DNA of 59,622 nt from RGIG5299 sp045542315 (GCA_045542315.1 JAZQKU010000060.1:1-59622); one strand, 5' to 3'. Positions 33,090-41,414 are shown, numbered from the stretch's first letter. A program made the numbers and translations. Notes: generated by a model not told the origin, from the letters alone.

Positions 33090-34019
33090 TTATTCGTCAA
33101 AAAGGGGAGTGGAGAAATAACGCTCTGCCGTGTCGGGGAGTACGGTGACCACCGTCTTTCCCTTGCCGAGCTTCCTTGCAAGACGGAGCGCTGCCGCAAC
33201 GTTGGTGCCGCTGCTTATTCCGCACATAATGCCTTCCTTTGAGGCAAGCTCCTTCGAGGTCTTGAGCGCCTCCTCGTCCTTGATTATGCAAACGTCGTCA
33301 AATATTTTTGTATTAAGAATTTCGGGAATTATTCCGTCGCCGATGCCCATCTGAAGATGGGTGCCTATCGAACCGCCCGAAAGAATAGCGGCGTTTTCGG
33401 GCTCGACCGCCCAGATGGTCATATCGGGATTTGCTTCCTTTAAGACCTCTCCGATTCCGGTGATCGTTCCGCCGGTGCCGATACCCGAGCAAAATCCGTG
33501 AATGGGCTTATTTACCTGCTTAAGGATCTCTGCGGCGGTGCCTTTTCTTTGAATTTCGGGATTTGCGGGATTTTCAAACTGCTGCGGCACGAAAACGTTT
33601 TTGTTCTCCGCCTTCATTTTAAGGGCAAGCTCAAGGCACTCTTCAATGCAAAGACCGATATTTCCCGCATCGTGAACCAAGATGACCTCGGCGCCGTAAT
33701 GCTTTACAAGCTTTCTTCTTTCCTCACTTACAGAGTCGGGCATAATGATTTTTACCTTATAACCCTTTACCGCCCCTACGAGTGCAAGACCGATACCCTG
33801 ATTGCCGCTCGTGGGCTCAACGATAATGCTGTTTTCGTTAAGAAGTCCCTTATTTTCTGCATCTATGATCATATTGTAGGCGGTGCGGGTCTTTATCGAA
33901 CCGCCGACGTTTAATCCCTCGAACTTCACGAGGATCTCCGCATCGTTTTCCGAGGTCATATTGTTAAGCTTTATAATGGGCGTATTGCCGAGCGCCTCTA
34001 AAATATTGTTGTAAACCAT
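33090..34019 (-). CDS. Cysteine synthase family PLP enzyme (CysK-like, variant active site)
   Basis: A 309-residue fold-type II PLP enzyme. The PLP lysine is in GGSIKTRTAYNM (about residues 38-49), the substrate loop is PTSGNQGIGLAL (about 69-80), the phosphate-binding loop is GIGTGGTITGIGEVL (about 175-189) and the PLP N1-site serine is in GISSGTN (about 267-273). Typical O-acetylserine sulfhydrylases read SVKDR and TSGNTG; here SIKTR and TSGNQG. The Thr to Gln change is in the loop that grips the substrate carboxylate, so the preferred substrate may differ. Cysteine synthase is the best default; a beta-replacement enzyme with another acceptor is possible. It has its own promoter (TATAAT on the minus strand near 34060). 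Confidence 0.87.
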   Translation of the reverse strand: MVYNNILEALGNTPIIKLNNMTSENDAEILVKFEGLNVGGSIKTRTAYNMIIDAENKGLLNENSIIVEPTSGNQGIGLALVGAVKGYKVKIIMPDSVSEERRKLVKHYGAEVILVHDAGNIGLCIEECLELALKMKAENKNVFVPQQFENPANPEIQRKGTAAEILKQVNKPIHGFCSGIGTGGTITGIGEVLKEANPDMTIWAVEPENAAILSGGSIGTHLQMGIGDGIIPEILNTKIFDDVCIIKDEEALKTSKELASKEGIMCGISSGTNVAAALRLARKLGKGKTVVTVLPDTAERYFSTPLFDE

Positions 34020-34093
34020 TTGTGCTGTTATCCTTTAAAAGTCGTTATTGTATTATATTATAACACACTCGAAAAGGTTTTTCAATATAAAAT

Positions 34094-34125
34094 AAAGGTC
34101 CGCAACTAAAAAAGCGCGGACCTTT
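34094..34125 (-). terminator. Terminator of the 34140 membrane protein gene
   Basis: AAAGGTCCGC/GCGGACCTTT, a 10-bp stem with a 12-nt loop, just past the stop. The T-run on the minus strand is modest. Confidence 0.65.
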
Positions 34126-34139
34126 TACTGTTTTTATAA

Positions 34140-34748
34140 TTATTTTTCGGAAATGTCGGCGTCTTCGCCGTTTAATTTTGCCTCGGGTGCCTCGGGTGCG
34201 ACTGCTTCGGGAACGAATTCCGCTTTTACTTCGGTCGCGGGAGCCTTGGATATTGAAATGCCCGCCATTATACCGACTATGAGAATATAGATGATCCATG
34301 CGTGAAACGCCACGTCAATAACGGTGTAGATATCGAAGCTTGAGAAATCAAAGCCGAGGACCATCAGTACAGTGTCTATCGCAAAGAAAACGAGGGCGGC
34401 GATAAGGAAGCCGTATCTGTTTTTGTTTGAGAAGATCCAGCAGATAAAATAGAGCGCTATAATAACTGCCGCAATGGCGATAGCAACGTAAAAGACCGAT
34501 TCGGGGAGAAATTCTATCTCAAGGCCCTCGTAATACTCGTCGGGCATCATTCCGCAAAAGAGCTTCATGTATACCACGAGGGTATAGGGAATGTAGGCGC
34601 TGAAGAGGAAATAAAGATCGGCGTCTAACGTTAACAGAACAACGTTTGCAAGGGTGAAAATAATTGCGATTAACAGATTGCTCCTCGCGGTAGCATATTT
34701 CGCAGCGGGTGACTGAGCAACTGTTTTTGTTTGATTGAATAATGCCAT
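34140..34748 (-). CDS. Multi-pass membrane protein of unknown function
   Basis: A 202-residue protein with about five membrane segments between residues 22 and 165, a charged loop (FCGMMPDEYYEGLEIE) and a C-terminal acidic tail rich in A, E and P (KAPATEVKAEFVPEAVAPEAPEAK). No family is recognised. The ATG has AAAGGACAG upstream. It lies between the cysK-like gene and a helical protein gene, with terminators on either side, so it is likely monocistronic. Confidence 0.72.
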   Translation of the reverse strand: MALFNQTKTVAQSPAAKYATARSNLLIAIIFTLANVVLLTLDADLYFLFSAYIPYTLVVYMKLFCGMMPDEYYEGLEIEFLPESVFYVAIAIAAVIIALYFICWIFSNKNRYGFLIAALVFFAIDTVLMVLGFDFSSFDIYTVIDVAFHAWIIYILIVGIMAGISISKAPATEVKAEFVPEAVAPEAPEAKLNGEDADISEK

Positions 34749-34826
34749 AATTACTGTCCTTTCATATCTGATTTAATATAATTATAGCATATTCACACGA
34801 AAAATCAATAGATTTGCCGAAAAATA

Positions 34827-35261
34827 TTACAAAAATCTTCTTATATCAATGGCGAGCTTTTCCTCGAGATCAATAAGCCGCTTGGCTATTTCCTTTGACC
34901 TTTCGTCTGCGGCGCCGTATTGATTAAGATATCGGTTAAGCGACTTTACTCCCATATTACAGCCGTCGGTAATGATCTCCGCGACGTTTGCGTCGGAGCT
35001 GTCAACGGTGAGTTTCACCTTGGTTTCAAGCCACGACATTCCCTTCGCGATGGGACTCGGCGCCTTGCCCTCGTCGCCGTAGCTGTCAAGAAGGGCACGA
35101 AGATCTCTGTCAAGCTCCTCGTGCTTTGCTTTGTTTTGTTCAAGCATTGATTTAAGCGCATCTGCCTTGACGTAGGGAAGCACCTCGTCAATAGCCGAAA
35201 CACCCATTTTAACTCCCGCATCGCATTCGTGAAGAAGCCGTATCGTATCGTTGTTTATCAT
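34827..35261 (-). CDS. Helical protein, possible ferritin-like four-helix bundle
   Basis: A 144-residue soluble, charged, all-alpha protein: four helices of about 25-30 residues are suggested by heptad spacing (TIRLLHECDAGVKMGVSAIDEVLPYV; ALKSMLEQNKAKHEELDRDLRALLDSYG; ...VAEIITDGCNMGVKSLNRYLNQYG; ERSKEIAKRLIDLEEKLAIDIRRFL). This resembles DUF2383/DUF3231-type ferritin-like bundles, but I cannot see a full set of metal ligands. The frame is open to 35363; the ATG at 35261 is chosen for its AAGGAGA ribosome site. Function unknown. Confidence 0.75.
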   Translation of the reverse strand: MINNDTIRLLHECDAGVKMGVSAIDEVLPYVKADALKSMLEQNKAKHEELDRDLRALLDSYGDEGKAPSPIAKGMSWLETKVKLTVDSSDANVAEIITDGCNMGVKSLNRYLNQYGAADERSKEIAKRLIDLEEKLAIDIRRFL

Positions 35262-35318
35262 AATAATTCTCCTTTTTAAAGCTATTATGCCCAAAAAAGG
35301 AGAAAATATTAAAAAAAA

Positions 35319-35344
35319 CAGAAGCTCTCTTTTGAGAGCTTCTG
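35319..35344 (-). terminator. Terminator of the SPFH gene
   Basis: CAGAAGCTCTC/GAGAGCTTCTG, an 11-bp stem with a TTTT loop and a T-run on the minus strand. Confidence 0.86.
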
Positions 35345-35350
35345 TAATAT

Positions 35351-36304
35351 TTATTCGCAGCAAATATCTGATTTTTTGGCCTTTGCGGGCTTTGCGGCTT
35401 CCTTGGTAACGTCGCCAAGACCGGTGGTTTCGGAGAATATAACGTTTGCCTTCGTCATATTGACCGCATCGGTGGGGACGATGATCTTCGAAGCGGTGCC
35501 GTTTGACATATTGATAAGAGCCTCGTACTTCTTAAGCTCCAAAACAGCCTCGTCAACGCCTGCGGCTTTAAGTGCGGCAAGACCGTCGGCCTCTGCCTGC
35601 TTTGCAAGAAGGATAGCCTTTGCCTCACCCTCGGCTCTTGCGATTCTTGCATCTCTTTCACCTTCTGCGGCAAGTATCATAGCCTGCTTATCGCCCTCTG
35701 CGCGGGTGATAACTGCGGCCTTATGACCTTCAGCCTCCAAAAGTGTCTCACGGCGGTCACGCTCTGCCTTCATCTGCTTTTCCATCGCATTCTGAATTTC
35801 TGCGGGAGGAATAATGTTTTTAAGCTCAACACGGTTTACCTTAATGCCCCATTGGTCGGTTGCCGAATCGAGAATTTCGGTCATTTTACCGTTAATGGTG
35901 TCACGCGAGGTGAGGGTATCGTCAAGCTCAAGTTCACCTACGATGTTACGGAGAGTGGTTGCGGTAAGATTTGAAAGAGCACTTATGGGATTTACCGCGC
36001 CGTATGTAAAGAGCTTTGCATCAAACACCTTGAAATAAACCACGGTATCTATCTGCATAGTAACGTTATCCTTGGTGATAACGGGCTGGGGCGGTGAATC
36101 GAGCACCTGCTCCTTAAGGGTAACTTTTTTTGCAATGCGGTCGATAACGGGAATCAGCACGTGAAGACCTGCTTCCCAGGTCCTTTTGTATTTTCCGAGA
36201 CGCTCGATAACGTATTCGGTTGCCTGCGGTACGACCTTAAGGTTTGCGAGAATAATTATCAAAACGATAACTGCAATTATTGCCAATACTATCAACGGAT
36301 CCAT
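35351..36304 (-). CDS. SPFH/band-7 (stomatin-like) membrane protein
   Basis: A 317-residue membrane-anchored scaffold of the stomatin/prohibitin/flotillin superfamily. One N-terminal membrane segment (about 3-22), then the SPFH domain: VVPQATEYVIERLGKYKRTWEAGLHVLIPVIDRI (about 25-58), ITKDNVTMQIDTVVYFKV, and NIIPPAEIQNAMEKQMKAERDRRETLLEAEGHKAA. A long helical A/E/K-rich coiled coil with repeated AEGE/AEGD units (about 180-250) drives oligomerisation. The tail ends KKSDICCE; the two cysteines are unusual. These proteins organise membrane microdomains, often with an NfeD protease, absent here. Monocistronic, with ribosome site AAAGGTGG. Confidence 0.92.
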   Translation of the reverse strand: MDPLIVLAIIAVIVLIIILANLKVVPQATEYVIERLGKYKRTWEAGLHVLIPVIDRIAKKVTLKEQVLDSPPQPVITKDNVTMQIDTVVYFKVFDAKLFTYGAVNPISALSNLTATTLRNIVGELELDDTLTSRDTINGKMTEILDSATDQWGIKVNRVELKNIIPPAEIQNAMEKQMKAERDRRETLLEAEGHKAAVITRAEGDKQAMILAAEGERDARIARAEGEAKAILLAKQAEADGLAALKAAGVDEAVLELKKYEALINMSNGTASKIIVPTDAVNMTKANVIFSETTGLGDVTKEAAKPAKAKKSDICCE

Positions 36305-36368
36305 AAAAATACCACCTTTTAATTTGTTTATTTTATTATATCACGGCGAAAGAACCGTGTCAATAATT

Positions 36369-37235
36369 TTATGAGAAGGTAACGGAATTTGCCCATTTTT
36401 GAAAATCGTCGGCGTAGTCATCGGCATCATCGATATCGGTTCCGAACTGAACGAACCAAAATGCATCATCCGTTTTGTAAATAACACAAAAATAGTAAAA
36501 GTTTTCTGCTTGATAGCTTATTGAATAGCTATCACCGAACGGCTTTAGGGTAACGGTGGGATCAAATTCGCCCGTTTCCAAAACTAAAAGTCCGTATTCC
36601 TCGTTTGTGTAATCGGCAATCTCGGGGAATAGCTCAAAGCTGTCTTTGCTACCGAAAACAGCGACCTTTTGTGAGGAATATAAGAAATCGAAACCCTCAA
36701 CTTCCTGCGCCTTGAATTTTGTGGTAAGGGTAATGGAAATGCCTGCTTCTGAAGTAAAGGTCTTATCGGTTTGATAGAGAGTAAAAAAGAGAGCGACAAA
36801 GAGAATTGCCATTGAAATCAACGATACCGTTAAGGTGTAAGAAAGTTGGGCACGAGATTCCCTTTTTTTATATTGTTTCTTTTCCTCTTCAGTAATATTT
36901 CCGTCGAAAACAAAGGTTACCGCCTTAAAAACAGAGGAAAGGAAATAGACACTTCCGCTTAACATAACGTCCTCTGTACCTGCGGGAACTACGTAAGGCT
37001 CGGAAATATTTGATTTCTGCATAGAGCGGGGAGTGACGGCGTAGATCTTCTGCTCGCCGTCGGGAATTGAAACGGTAAGGCTTCCTCCCGATTTGACGAA
37101 ACCGAGAAAACGGCAGCTCTTTTCGTCAACAGTAATGGTATTGTGGTCGTTTGAGGCGGCGTCCTCAATGTAAATCGCAACGGGCATTGCAATTCCGACA
37201 AATCTTTTGCTTCGTGTTACAGTCAGTGTTCTCAT
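36369..37235 (-). CDS. Single-pass membrane protein with cytosolic beta domain and extracellular domain
   Basis: A 288-residue protein with no N-terminal signal. Residues 1-100 form a beta-rich domain (LTVTRSKRFVGIAMPVAIYIED...GGSLTVSIPDGEQKIYAVTP) like small clostridial cytosolic modules that resemble carboxypeptidase-regulatory folds. A basic stretch (KKQYKKRESR) precedes one membrane helix at about 131-153, which predicts the N-domain inside. The outer C-domain (about 160-288) has aromatic-rich strands and an acidic DIDDADDYADD near the end. No known enzyme motif. It lies between the SPFH gene and the GNAT-fusion gene on the same strand. ATG with AAAGGAGA. Function unknown. Confidence 0.72.
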   Translation of the reverse strand: MRTLTVTRSKRFVGIAMPVAIYIEDAASNDHNTITVDEKSCRFLGFVKSGGSLTVSIPDGEQKIYAVTPRSMQKSNISEPYVVPAGTEDVMLSGSVYFLSSVFKAVTFVFDGNITEEEKKQYKKRESRAQLSYTLTVSLISMAILFVALFFTLYQTDKTFTSEAGISITLTTKFKAQEVEGFDFLYSSQKVAVFGSKDSFELFPEIADYTNEEYGLLVLETGEFDPTVTLKPFGDSYSISYQAENFYYFCVIYKTDDAFWFVQFGTDIDDADDYADDFQKWANSVTFS

Positions 37236-37304
37236 GAAATTCTCCTTTGCAATTTATATAGTATGGCTACTGATATTTATAGGGCAGAGCCGTAAATTTT
37301 CTTT

Positions 37305-39380
37305 TTAAATGATCGGGAGTCTCGGAATTCTCTTTTTATTTTTAAGCTCCTTTTTCATTTTCTTGTAATCGGGGTGATTTTCGGGATCGGCTATTCTCAT
37401 CGCATATCGCATATAGTCGCCTATCACCGAAAGCAGATGATTGCCGTTTACCTCCGCCTCGCCGTCGAAGTTGACGACGGTAAGCCAAAGCCCGGTAACA
37501 GCCTCCTGTGAAGCGGAAAGAGCGGGCTGTAGGTAACTGAAGTCGAGCCTGCGGAAATTGAATTTATTCCAGAAATAGAGATACTTTTTAACGCTTGCCT
37601 GGCTGTATTCGGGAGAATCTATCTCACAGAAAATGTTTTTGAGACCTTCCTTGCGATGCATAAAAGCGTCCTCGGAAACTATCTTAATAACCTCTTTATA
37701 AATAATTGAACCGATTCCGCCTGACTGAATATCGGATCTTACCGCAATAAACTCAATAACTGCAGAATTTGACGCCTTGAAATAATCGAATATTGCGCCT
37801 GCAACAACGTTTCCTTCATTGTCCTTTGCAACGATAATGTGATAGCTGTAATTCGTAGCCGATTCAGCATCTTTCAAGTAAGAAAGTAAGCTGTCAAACG
37901 TTTCGCGCTCGTTTTTATCGGGGAAGCACTCCATATATATCTGGGTGTAAAAGGTCGCGAGATCGGTAATCGAATTTTTGTCGGAGAGCGATATTTCTTC
38001 GAAGGTAAGCTTATCGTTTTGCTCAAAGAAATCGTCAAATGCCGCAAAAACATCGGCAGGACGGTGCTTGGACTCTAAAATAATGCGCTCCTTGAAGCTG
38101 ACGGCAAGGGCATCGTTGCCGTTGGCGCGTTCTGTAAGCCTTGCAATAAGTTCCTTTGTTATGCGATCGTTCATAGAGCAGATAAATCGGTATTTTCTTT
38201 TTGCGAGAAGCTCGTTTGAGAAAACCGATTCAAAGTGCTTTATGCATTTGTCAATGAGAGTGGAAATAAGGAAATGGTAGGTGGATTCGTCGGTAAGATT
38301 TGCATGCTCGAAAAAGGCCACGCTCTTTTCGGGCTTGAATTCAAACTCTCCGTCCTCTTGCTCAAAAAGCACCCAAACGTAAGCGGTGCAGTAATATTTT
38401 TGGGCCTTATAGCTTTCACAGGGACTGAAATTATCAATCTGAATTGCAAACGACTGGCTACCGTCGGATATCTTGTCATAAAAGTAAGACTCCGCAGGAA
38501 GCGCCGACTCCTTGAGCGAATTGTAGTATTCCTTGTTTTTAAAGACAGATACGTCGGCGGAGATAAGCGCGCCGTATCGGCGTCCCGTGTTGGAATTTAT
38601 ACGGGCAAGCAGACGATTTGCAACGTCAGAGTTTCTATCGGCAACGGCGGGGACGGAGTTGCTCTCATCGCCGAATGATATCTGACAAAGACCTGTCCAG
38701 TAATCCTTGTGATTCAGCTCGTAGCTGGGCCCCCACAAAAGCCACGCGAAGGTGAAATAGAGCTCATTGGAAAGAATATCGTTGAATTCCACGGTGTCGG
38801 ATTCCGAAATGTAAGCTGTGGAAACGAATCTTTTGATGAATTCGCTCCAACTCTCTTCATATTTTGAAAGCAGGCCGGTGAGCAGACAGGTGGGAGTAAC
38901 GTAGGCGTCTTCGATACGAAGCTTGGTTACCCAAGCGATCCTGTCGTCGTGAATACCGAAGGTATCACGGGCTTTCTTGGAGGAAAAGAAGGTGAAATAT
39001 CTTTCCGTGACCTCAGAAAACTCTTCGCTTATTAAACAGGTGCAGTTCGGTATGATGTAGAGCTGCTCACTCTGTCCCTCCTGGTAATATGCCTTGAATT
39101 CATTTATAATACTGTGCCATTTTGACGGAACGGAGGCATAACCCTGTGTCTTCATAATAGCAAACTCAATAAAAGCTCTCTTTTTCACAATAGAGCTTCT
39201 GCAAATAACGAGAACTCTTATTCTCGGCCAAAGGCTTAATCCCGAAGGACCGAGAATTATCTTTAATGCTTTTGAATACTGATTAAGCATCAAAATAAAA
39301 AAGGTGCCAACCGAAGCGGCGAGAGCAGCAAACTCAAGTCCGTTTAAGAAAAATTCAAGATATTGAAAGAAAATTTCCAA
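37305..39380 (-). CDS. Membrane-anchored protein with C-terminal GNAT acetyltransferase domain
   Basis: A 691-residue protein. A hydrophobic segment near the N-terminus (about 10-33) could anchor it, followed by a basic stretch. The central 400 residues match no family I know; they are rich in aromatic and acidic residues. The C-terminal third looks like a GNAT N-acyltransferase: YSYHIIVAKDNEGNVVAGAIFDYF (about 534-557), AVIEFIAVRSDIQSGGIGSIIYKEVIKI (about 564-591) with the acyl-CoA loop QSGGIG, and a late YLYFWNKFNFRRLDF. It starts with TTG, supported by GGAG 10 nt upstream and a TTGACA-18-TATAAT promoter. The substrate is unknown; it may modify a membrane or envelope target. Confidence 0.75.
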   Translation of the reverse strand: MEIFFQYLEFFLNGLEFAALAASVGTFFILMLNQYSKALKIILGPSGLSLWPRIRVLVICRSSIVKKRAFIEFAIMKTQGYASVPSKWHSIINEFKAYYQEGQSEQLYIIPNCTCLISEEFSEVTERYFTFFSSKKARDTFGIHDDRIAWVTKLRIEDAYVTPTCLLTGLLSKYEESWSEFIKRFVSTAYISESDTVEFNDILSNELYFTFAWLLWGPSYELNHKDYWTGLCQISFGDESNSVPAVADRNSDVANRLLARINSNTGRRYGALISADVSVFKNKEYYNSLKESALPAESYFYDKISDGSQSFAIQIDNFSPCESYKAQKYYCTAYVWVLFEQEDGEFEFKPEKSVAFFEHANLTDESTYHFLISTLIDKCIKHFESVFSNELLAKRKYRFICSMNDRITKELIARLTERANGNDALAVSFKERIILESKHRPADVFAAFDDFFEQNDKLTFEEISLSDKNSITDLATFYTQIYMECFPDKNERETFDSLLSYLKDAESATNYSYHIIVAKDNEGNVVAGAIFDYFKASNSAVIEFIAVRSDIQSGGIGSIIYKEVIKIVSEDAFMHRKEGLKNIFCEIDSPEYSQASVKKYLYFWNKFNFRRLDFSYLQPALSASQEAVTGLWLTVVNFDGEAEVNGNHLLSVIGDYMRYAMRIADPENHPDYKKMKKELKNKKRIPRLPII

Positions 39381-39410
39381 AATAAAAAACTCCTTTTACG
39401 TCATAGTCAA

Positions 39411-39440
39411 ATTATATCATAATACGACACAAACTGTCAA
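39411..39440 (-). promoter_or_regulatory. Promoter of the GNAT-fusion gene
   Basis: Minus strand TTGACA (39440-39435), an 18-nt spacer and TATAAT (39416-39411). Confidence 0.8.
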
Positions 39441-39454
39441 TAAATGAGGAAAAA

Positions 39455-40543
39455 TTACTCCTTTTCCTCAAGCTGCTTCCTTTTGGCGCGCCTTACGCGA
39501 TTGATGTGCCGCTCGAAATCACCGTTGTTTATAAGCTCGGTAAGCACGTACTGAATAAAGGTCGGTACCGTGCAGGAATAAAAGCCGAGCTTCTCCTCAA
39601 ACTCCTTTACAAGATGAAGCGGCAGCACCATATATCCCACACGAAGCGACGGCGAAATAGTAATTGAAAAGGTATTTAAATATATAACGTTATCCTTTTC
39701 CGAAAGGGAAAAGAGAGTTTCAACCGGCTTTGCCGAAACGGAAAACTCCGATTCGAAATCGTCCTCAATGATATAGCGCCCGCTTTTGCTTGCCCAACGG
39801 ATATATTCGTGACGCTTTGAGGCGCTCGCGGTAACACCGCTCGGGTAGCTTCTGAAGGGTGTTGTGTGTAAAACACTCGCACGTGTTTTTGAAAGGGCGC
39901 CGCTTTCGATTCCCTCCCTTGTAAGCGGAAGCGACTCGTAAGCTATATCCTCCGCTCTGTATACCTGCTCGATTTTTTTGTAGGAGGGTGCCTCAATGGC
40001 GTAGATCCGCTGTCTCCCCAAAAGCTCAACGATAAGACCGTATAAATACTCCGAGCCGGAGCCTATAACTATTTGCTCTGTGGTTACGTGAAGCGCTCTG
40101 TTTCTGGCAAGATAGCGCCGTAACGCCTCGCGGAGCGCTACAACACCGCGGTTGGGCGATTTTTCAAGAAGACTGTCGCCCTGATCGGTAACCACCCTTC
40201 TCATCGTCTTGCTGATTACCGAAAGGGGAAAGTCGGGACGGCTTTTTTCAACCTGCCTCACGCTATGCTCTGTGTGGCGCTCTTCCACGGCGGCAAAGCC
40301 GTCGGTCTGCCTGAAAATAACCACAAATCCGCTTCGCTCTCTTGCTTCGACGTATCCCTCGTCACAAAGAAGGGCGTAGGCATGCTCAACCGTAACGGTG
40401 CTGACGCCAACCTCCTCGGCAAGACTTCTCTTTGAGGGGAGCTTTGAATTATATGGGTAGTTTTCGGCAATTATATCCTCCCTTATCTGCCTGTAAAGCT
40501 GAAGATAGACGGGACGCTTTTCTTTATCGACTGTATAGTTCAT
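39455..40543 (-). CDS. Degenerate MocR/PdxR-family regulator (GntR HTH + aminotransferase-like)
   Basis: A 362-residue protein. An N-terminal GntR-type winged helix (VYLQLYRQIREDIIAENYPYNSKLPSKRSLAEEVGVSTVTVEHAYALL, about 12-59) is fused to a fold-type I aminotransferase-like domain (from about 100). Normal MocR proteins are about 450-480 residues and have FSK(T) with the PLP lysine before PSLRLGY; here the motif reads NTFSITISPSLRVGY, so the lysine is Ile (codon ATT). The C-terminal small domain (about 90 residues) is missing: the protein ends RRAKRKQLEEKE and the next gene's promoter follows. IIEDDFESEF is kept. It probably no longer binds PLP covalently. It diverges from an ECF S-component gene, a common arrangement for PdxR and vitamin B6 uptake. 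Confidence 0.85.
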   Translation of the reverse strand: MNYTVDKEKRPVYLQLYRQIREDIIAENYPYNSKLPSKRSLAEEVGVSTVTVEHAYALLCDEGYVEARERSGFVVIFRQTDGFAAVEERHTEHSVRQVEKSRPDFPLSVISKTMRRVVTDQGDSLLEKSPNRGVVALREALRRYLARNRALHVTTEQIVIGSGSEYLYGLIVELLGRQRIYAIEAPSYKKIEQVYRAEDIAYESLPLTREGIESGALSKTRASVLHTTPFRSYPSGVTASASKRHEYIRWASKSGRYIIEDDFESEFSVSAKPVETLFSLSEKDNVIYLNTFSITISPSLRVGYMVLPLHLVKEFEEKLGFYSCTVPTFIQYVLTELINNGDFERHINRVRRAKRKQLEEKE

Positions 40544-40574
40544 CTGGTTATATAAAATACTCCTTAATTGGTGA

Positions 40575-40603
40575 TTGTTATATTATCAGATTTATTATAC
40601 ACT
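40575..40603 (+). promoter_or_regulatory. Candidate promoter of the ECF S-component gene
   Basis: TTGTTA (40575-40580), a 17-nt spacer and TACACT (40598-40603). The 93-bp divergent region is AT-rich with TATATTAT / TATTATA near-repeats where a MocR regulator could bind. Confidence 0.4.
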
Positions 40604-40636
40604 ATTTAAGTAAAAAAGTAAAGGAGTAAATTTAAA

Positions 40637-41137
40637 ATGCAATCCAAAACAAAAAAGATAGTAATAGCGGCTTTGATTGCCGCACTTGCCTGCGTGGCAA
40701 CAATGATAATCAAGATACCCTCACCGTTAAAGGGCTATATCAACCTCGGCGACTGTATAGTACTTACAGCGGGCTGGATGCTTTCACCCGCCTACGGCTT
40801 CCTTGCCGCGGGAATAGGCTCGGCACTTGCCGACGTTTTCTCGGGATATCTGGTCTATGCTCCCGTAACCTTTGCCATAAAGGGTGCAATGGCGATTATC
40901 GCATTTTACGGCTTTAAGCTTTTAAACAAAAAATCTCCCGATCTTCTTTCAAAAATAATAAGCGGCCTCCTTGCCGAAACATTGATGATAGCGGGATATT
41001 ACCTCTTCGAGGGCTTCCTCTACGGCTTCGGAGCGTCGCTTGTAAATATCCCCGCAAATGCGGTTCAGGGTGTTGCGGGACTGATATTCGGCATAATCCT
41101 CATCAAGATCTTTGAAAAAAGCAAAATAGCGAAATAA
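40637..41137 (+). CDS. ECF transporter substrate-binding (S) component, likely vitamin uptake
   Basis: A 166-residue membrane protein of the ECF S-component superfamily, with six membrane segments. IVIAALIAALACVATMIIKIP at the start carries the AxxxA-type face used to dock with EcfT. INLGDCIVLTAGWMLSPAYGFLAAGIGSALADVFSGYLVYAPVTFAIKG (about 35-83) is the conserved substrate-pocket stretch. The divergent MocR/PdxR-type gene suggests pyridoxine or a related vitamin (PdxU-like); that is inference. EcfA and EcfT are not in the window. AAAGGAG precedes the ATG. Its terminator is split by the insertion at 41155. Confidence 0.85.
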   Translation: MQSKTKKIVIAALIAALACVATMIIKIPSPLKGYINLGDCIVLTAGWMLSPAYGFLAAGIGSALADVFSGYLVYAPVTFAIKGAMAIIAFYGFKLLNKKSPDLLSKIISGLLAETLMIAGYYLFEGFLYGFGASLVNIPANAVQGVAGLIFGIILIKIFEKSKIAK

Positions 41138-41157
41138 AAAGATCCGCGGTGAATGGC

Positions 41158-41347
41158 GTTGTGTTCCTAAGGACACAACTCCAACTCTATTCGCCTGCGG
41201 CGAGTTATATTGCTACGCAGTGGTATTCGGCTTGCGCCGAGTGATATTCGCTTCGCGAGTTTATTGGGGGCGAATAGAATATAACTGCTCTGCTTGCAGA
41301 GCAATATCACTTTTGCACAGCAAAAATATCACGCTGTCGAAGACAGC
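41158..41347. repeat. Array of short hairpins with TGATATT/AATATCA spacers
   Basis: Hairpins in order: GTTGTGT..ACACAAC (41158-41179), TCGCC-tgc-GGCGA (41191-41203), TGC-tac-GCA (41211-41219), TCGGC-ttgc-GCCGA (41227-41240), TCGC-ttc-GCGA (41248-41258), TGCTCTGC-tt-GCAGAGCA (41286-41303), TTTTGC-aca-GCAAAA (41311-41325), GCTGTC-gaa-GACAGC (41333-41347). Spacers are variants of AGTGATATT in the left half and AATATCAC in the right half. A 9-bp outer pair CTATTCGCC (41187-41195) / GGCGAATAG (41269-41277) brackets the first part. Confidence 0.8.
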
Positions 41348-41414
41348 ATATCACTAAAAACTGTCAGGAAATGCGCACTTACTCACCATTGTATGTGTCA
41401 GCGCAACAGAAAAG

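Noticed and set aside
41158..41347. CRISPR array
   Set aside because: The regular units are hairpins with differing sequences and 7-9 nt spacers, not identical 25-35 nt repeats with unique spacers; no cas genes.
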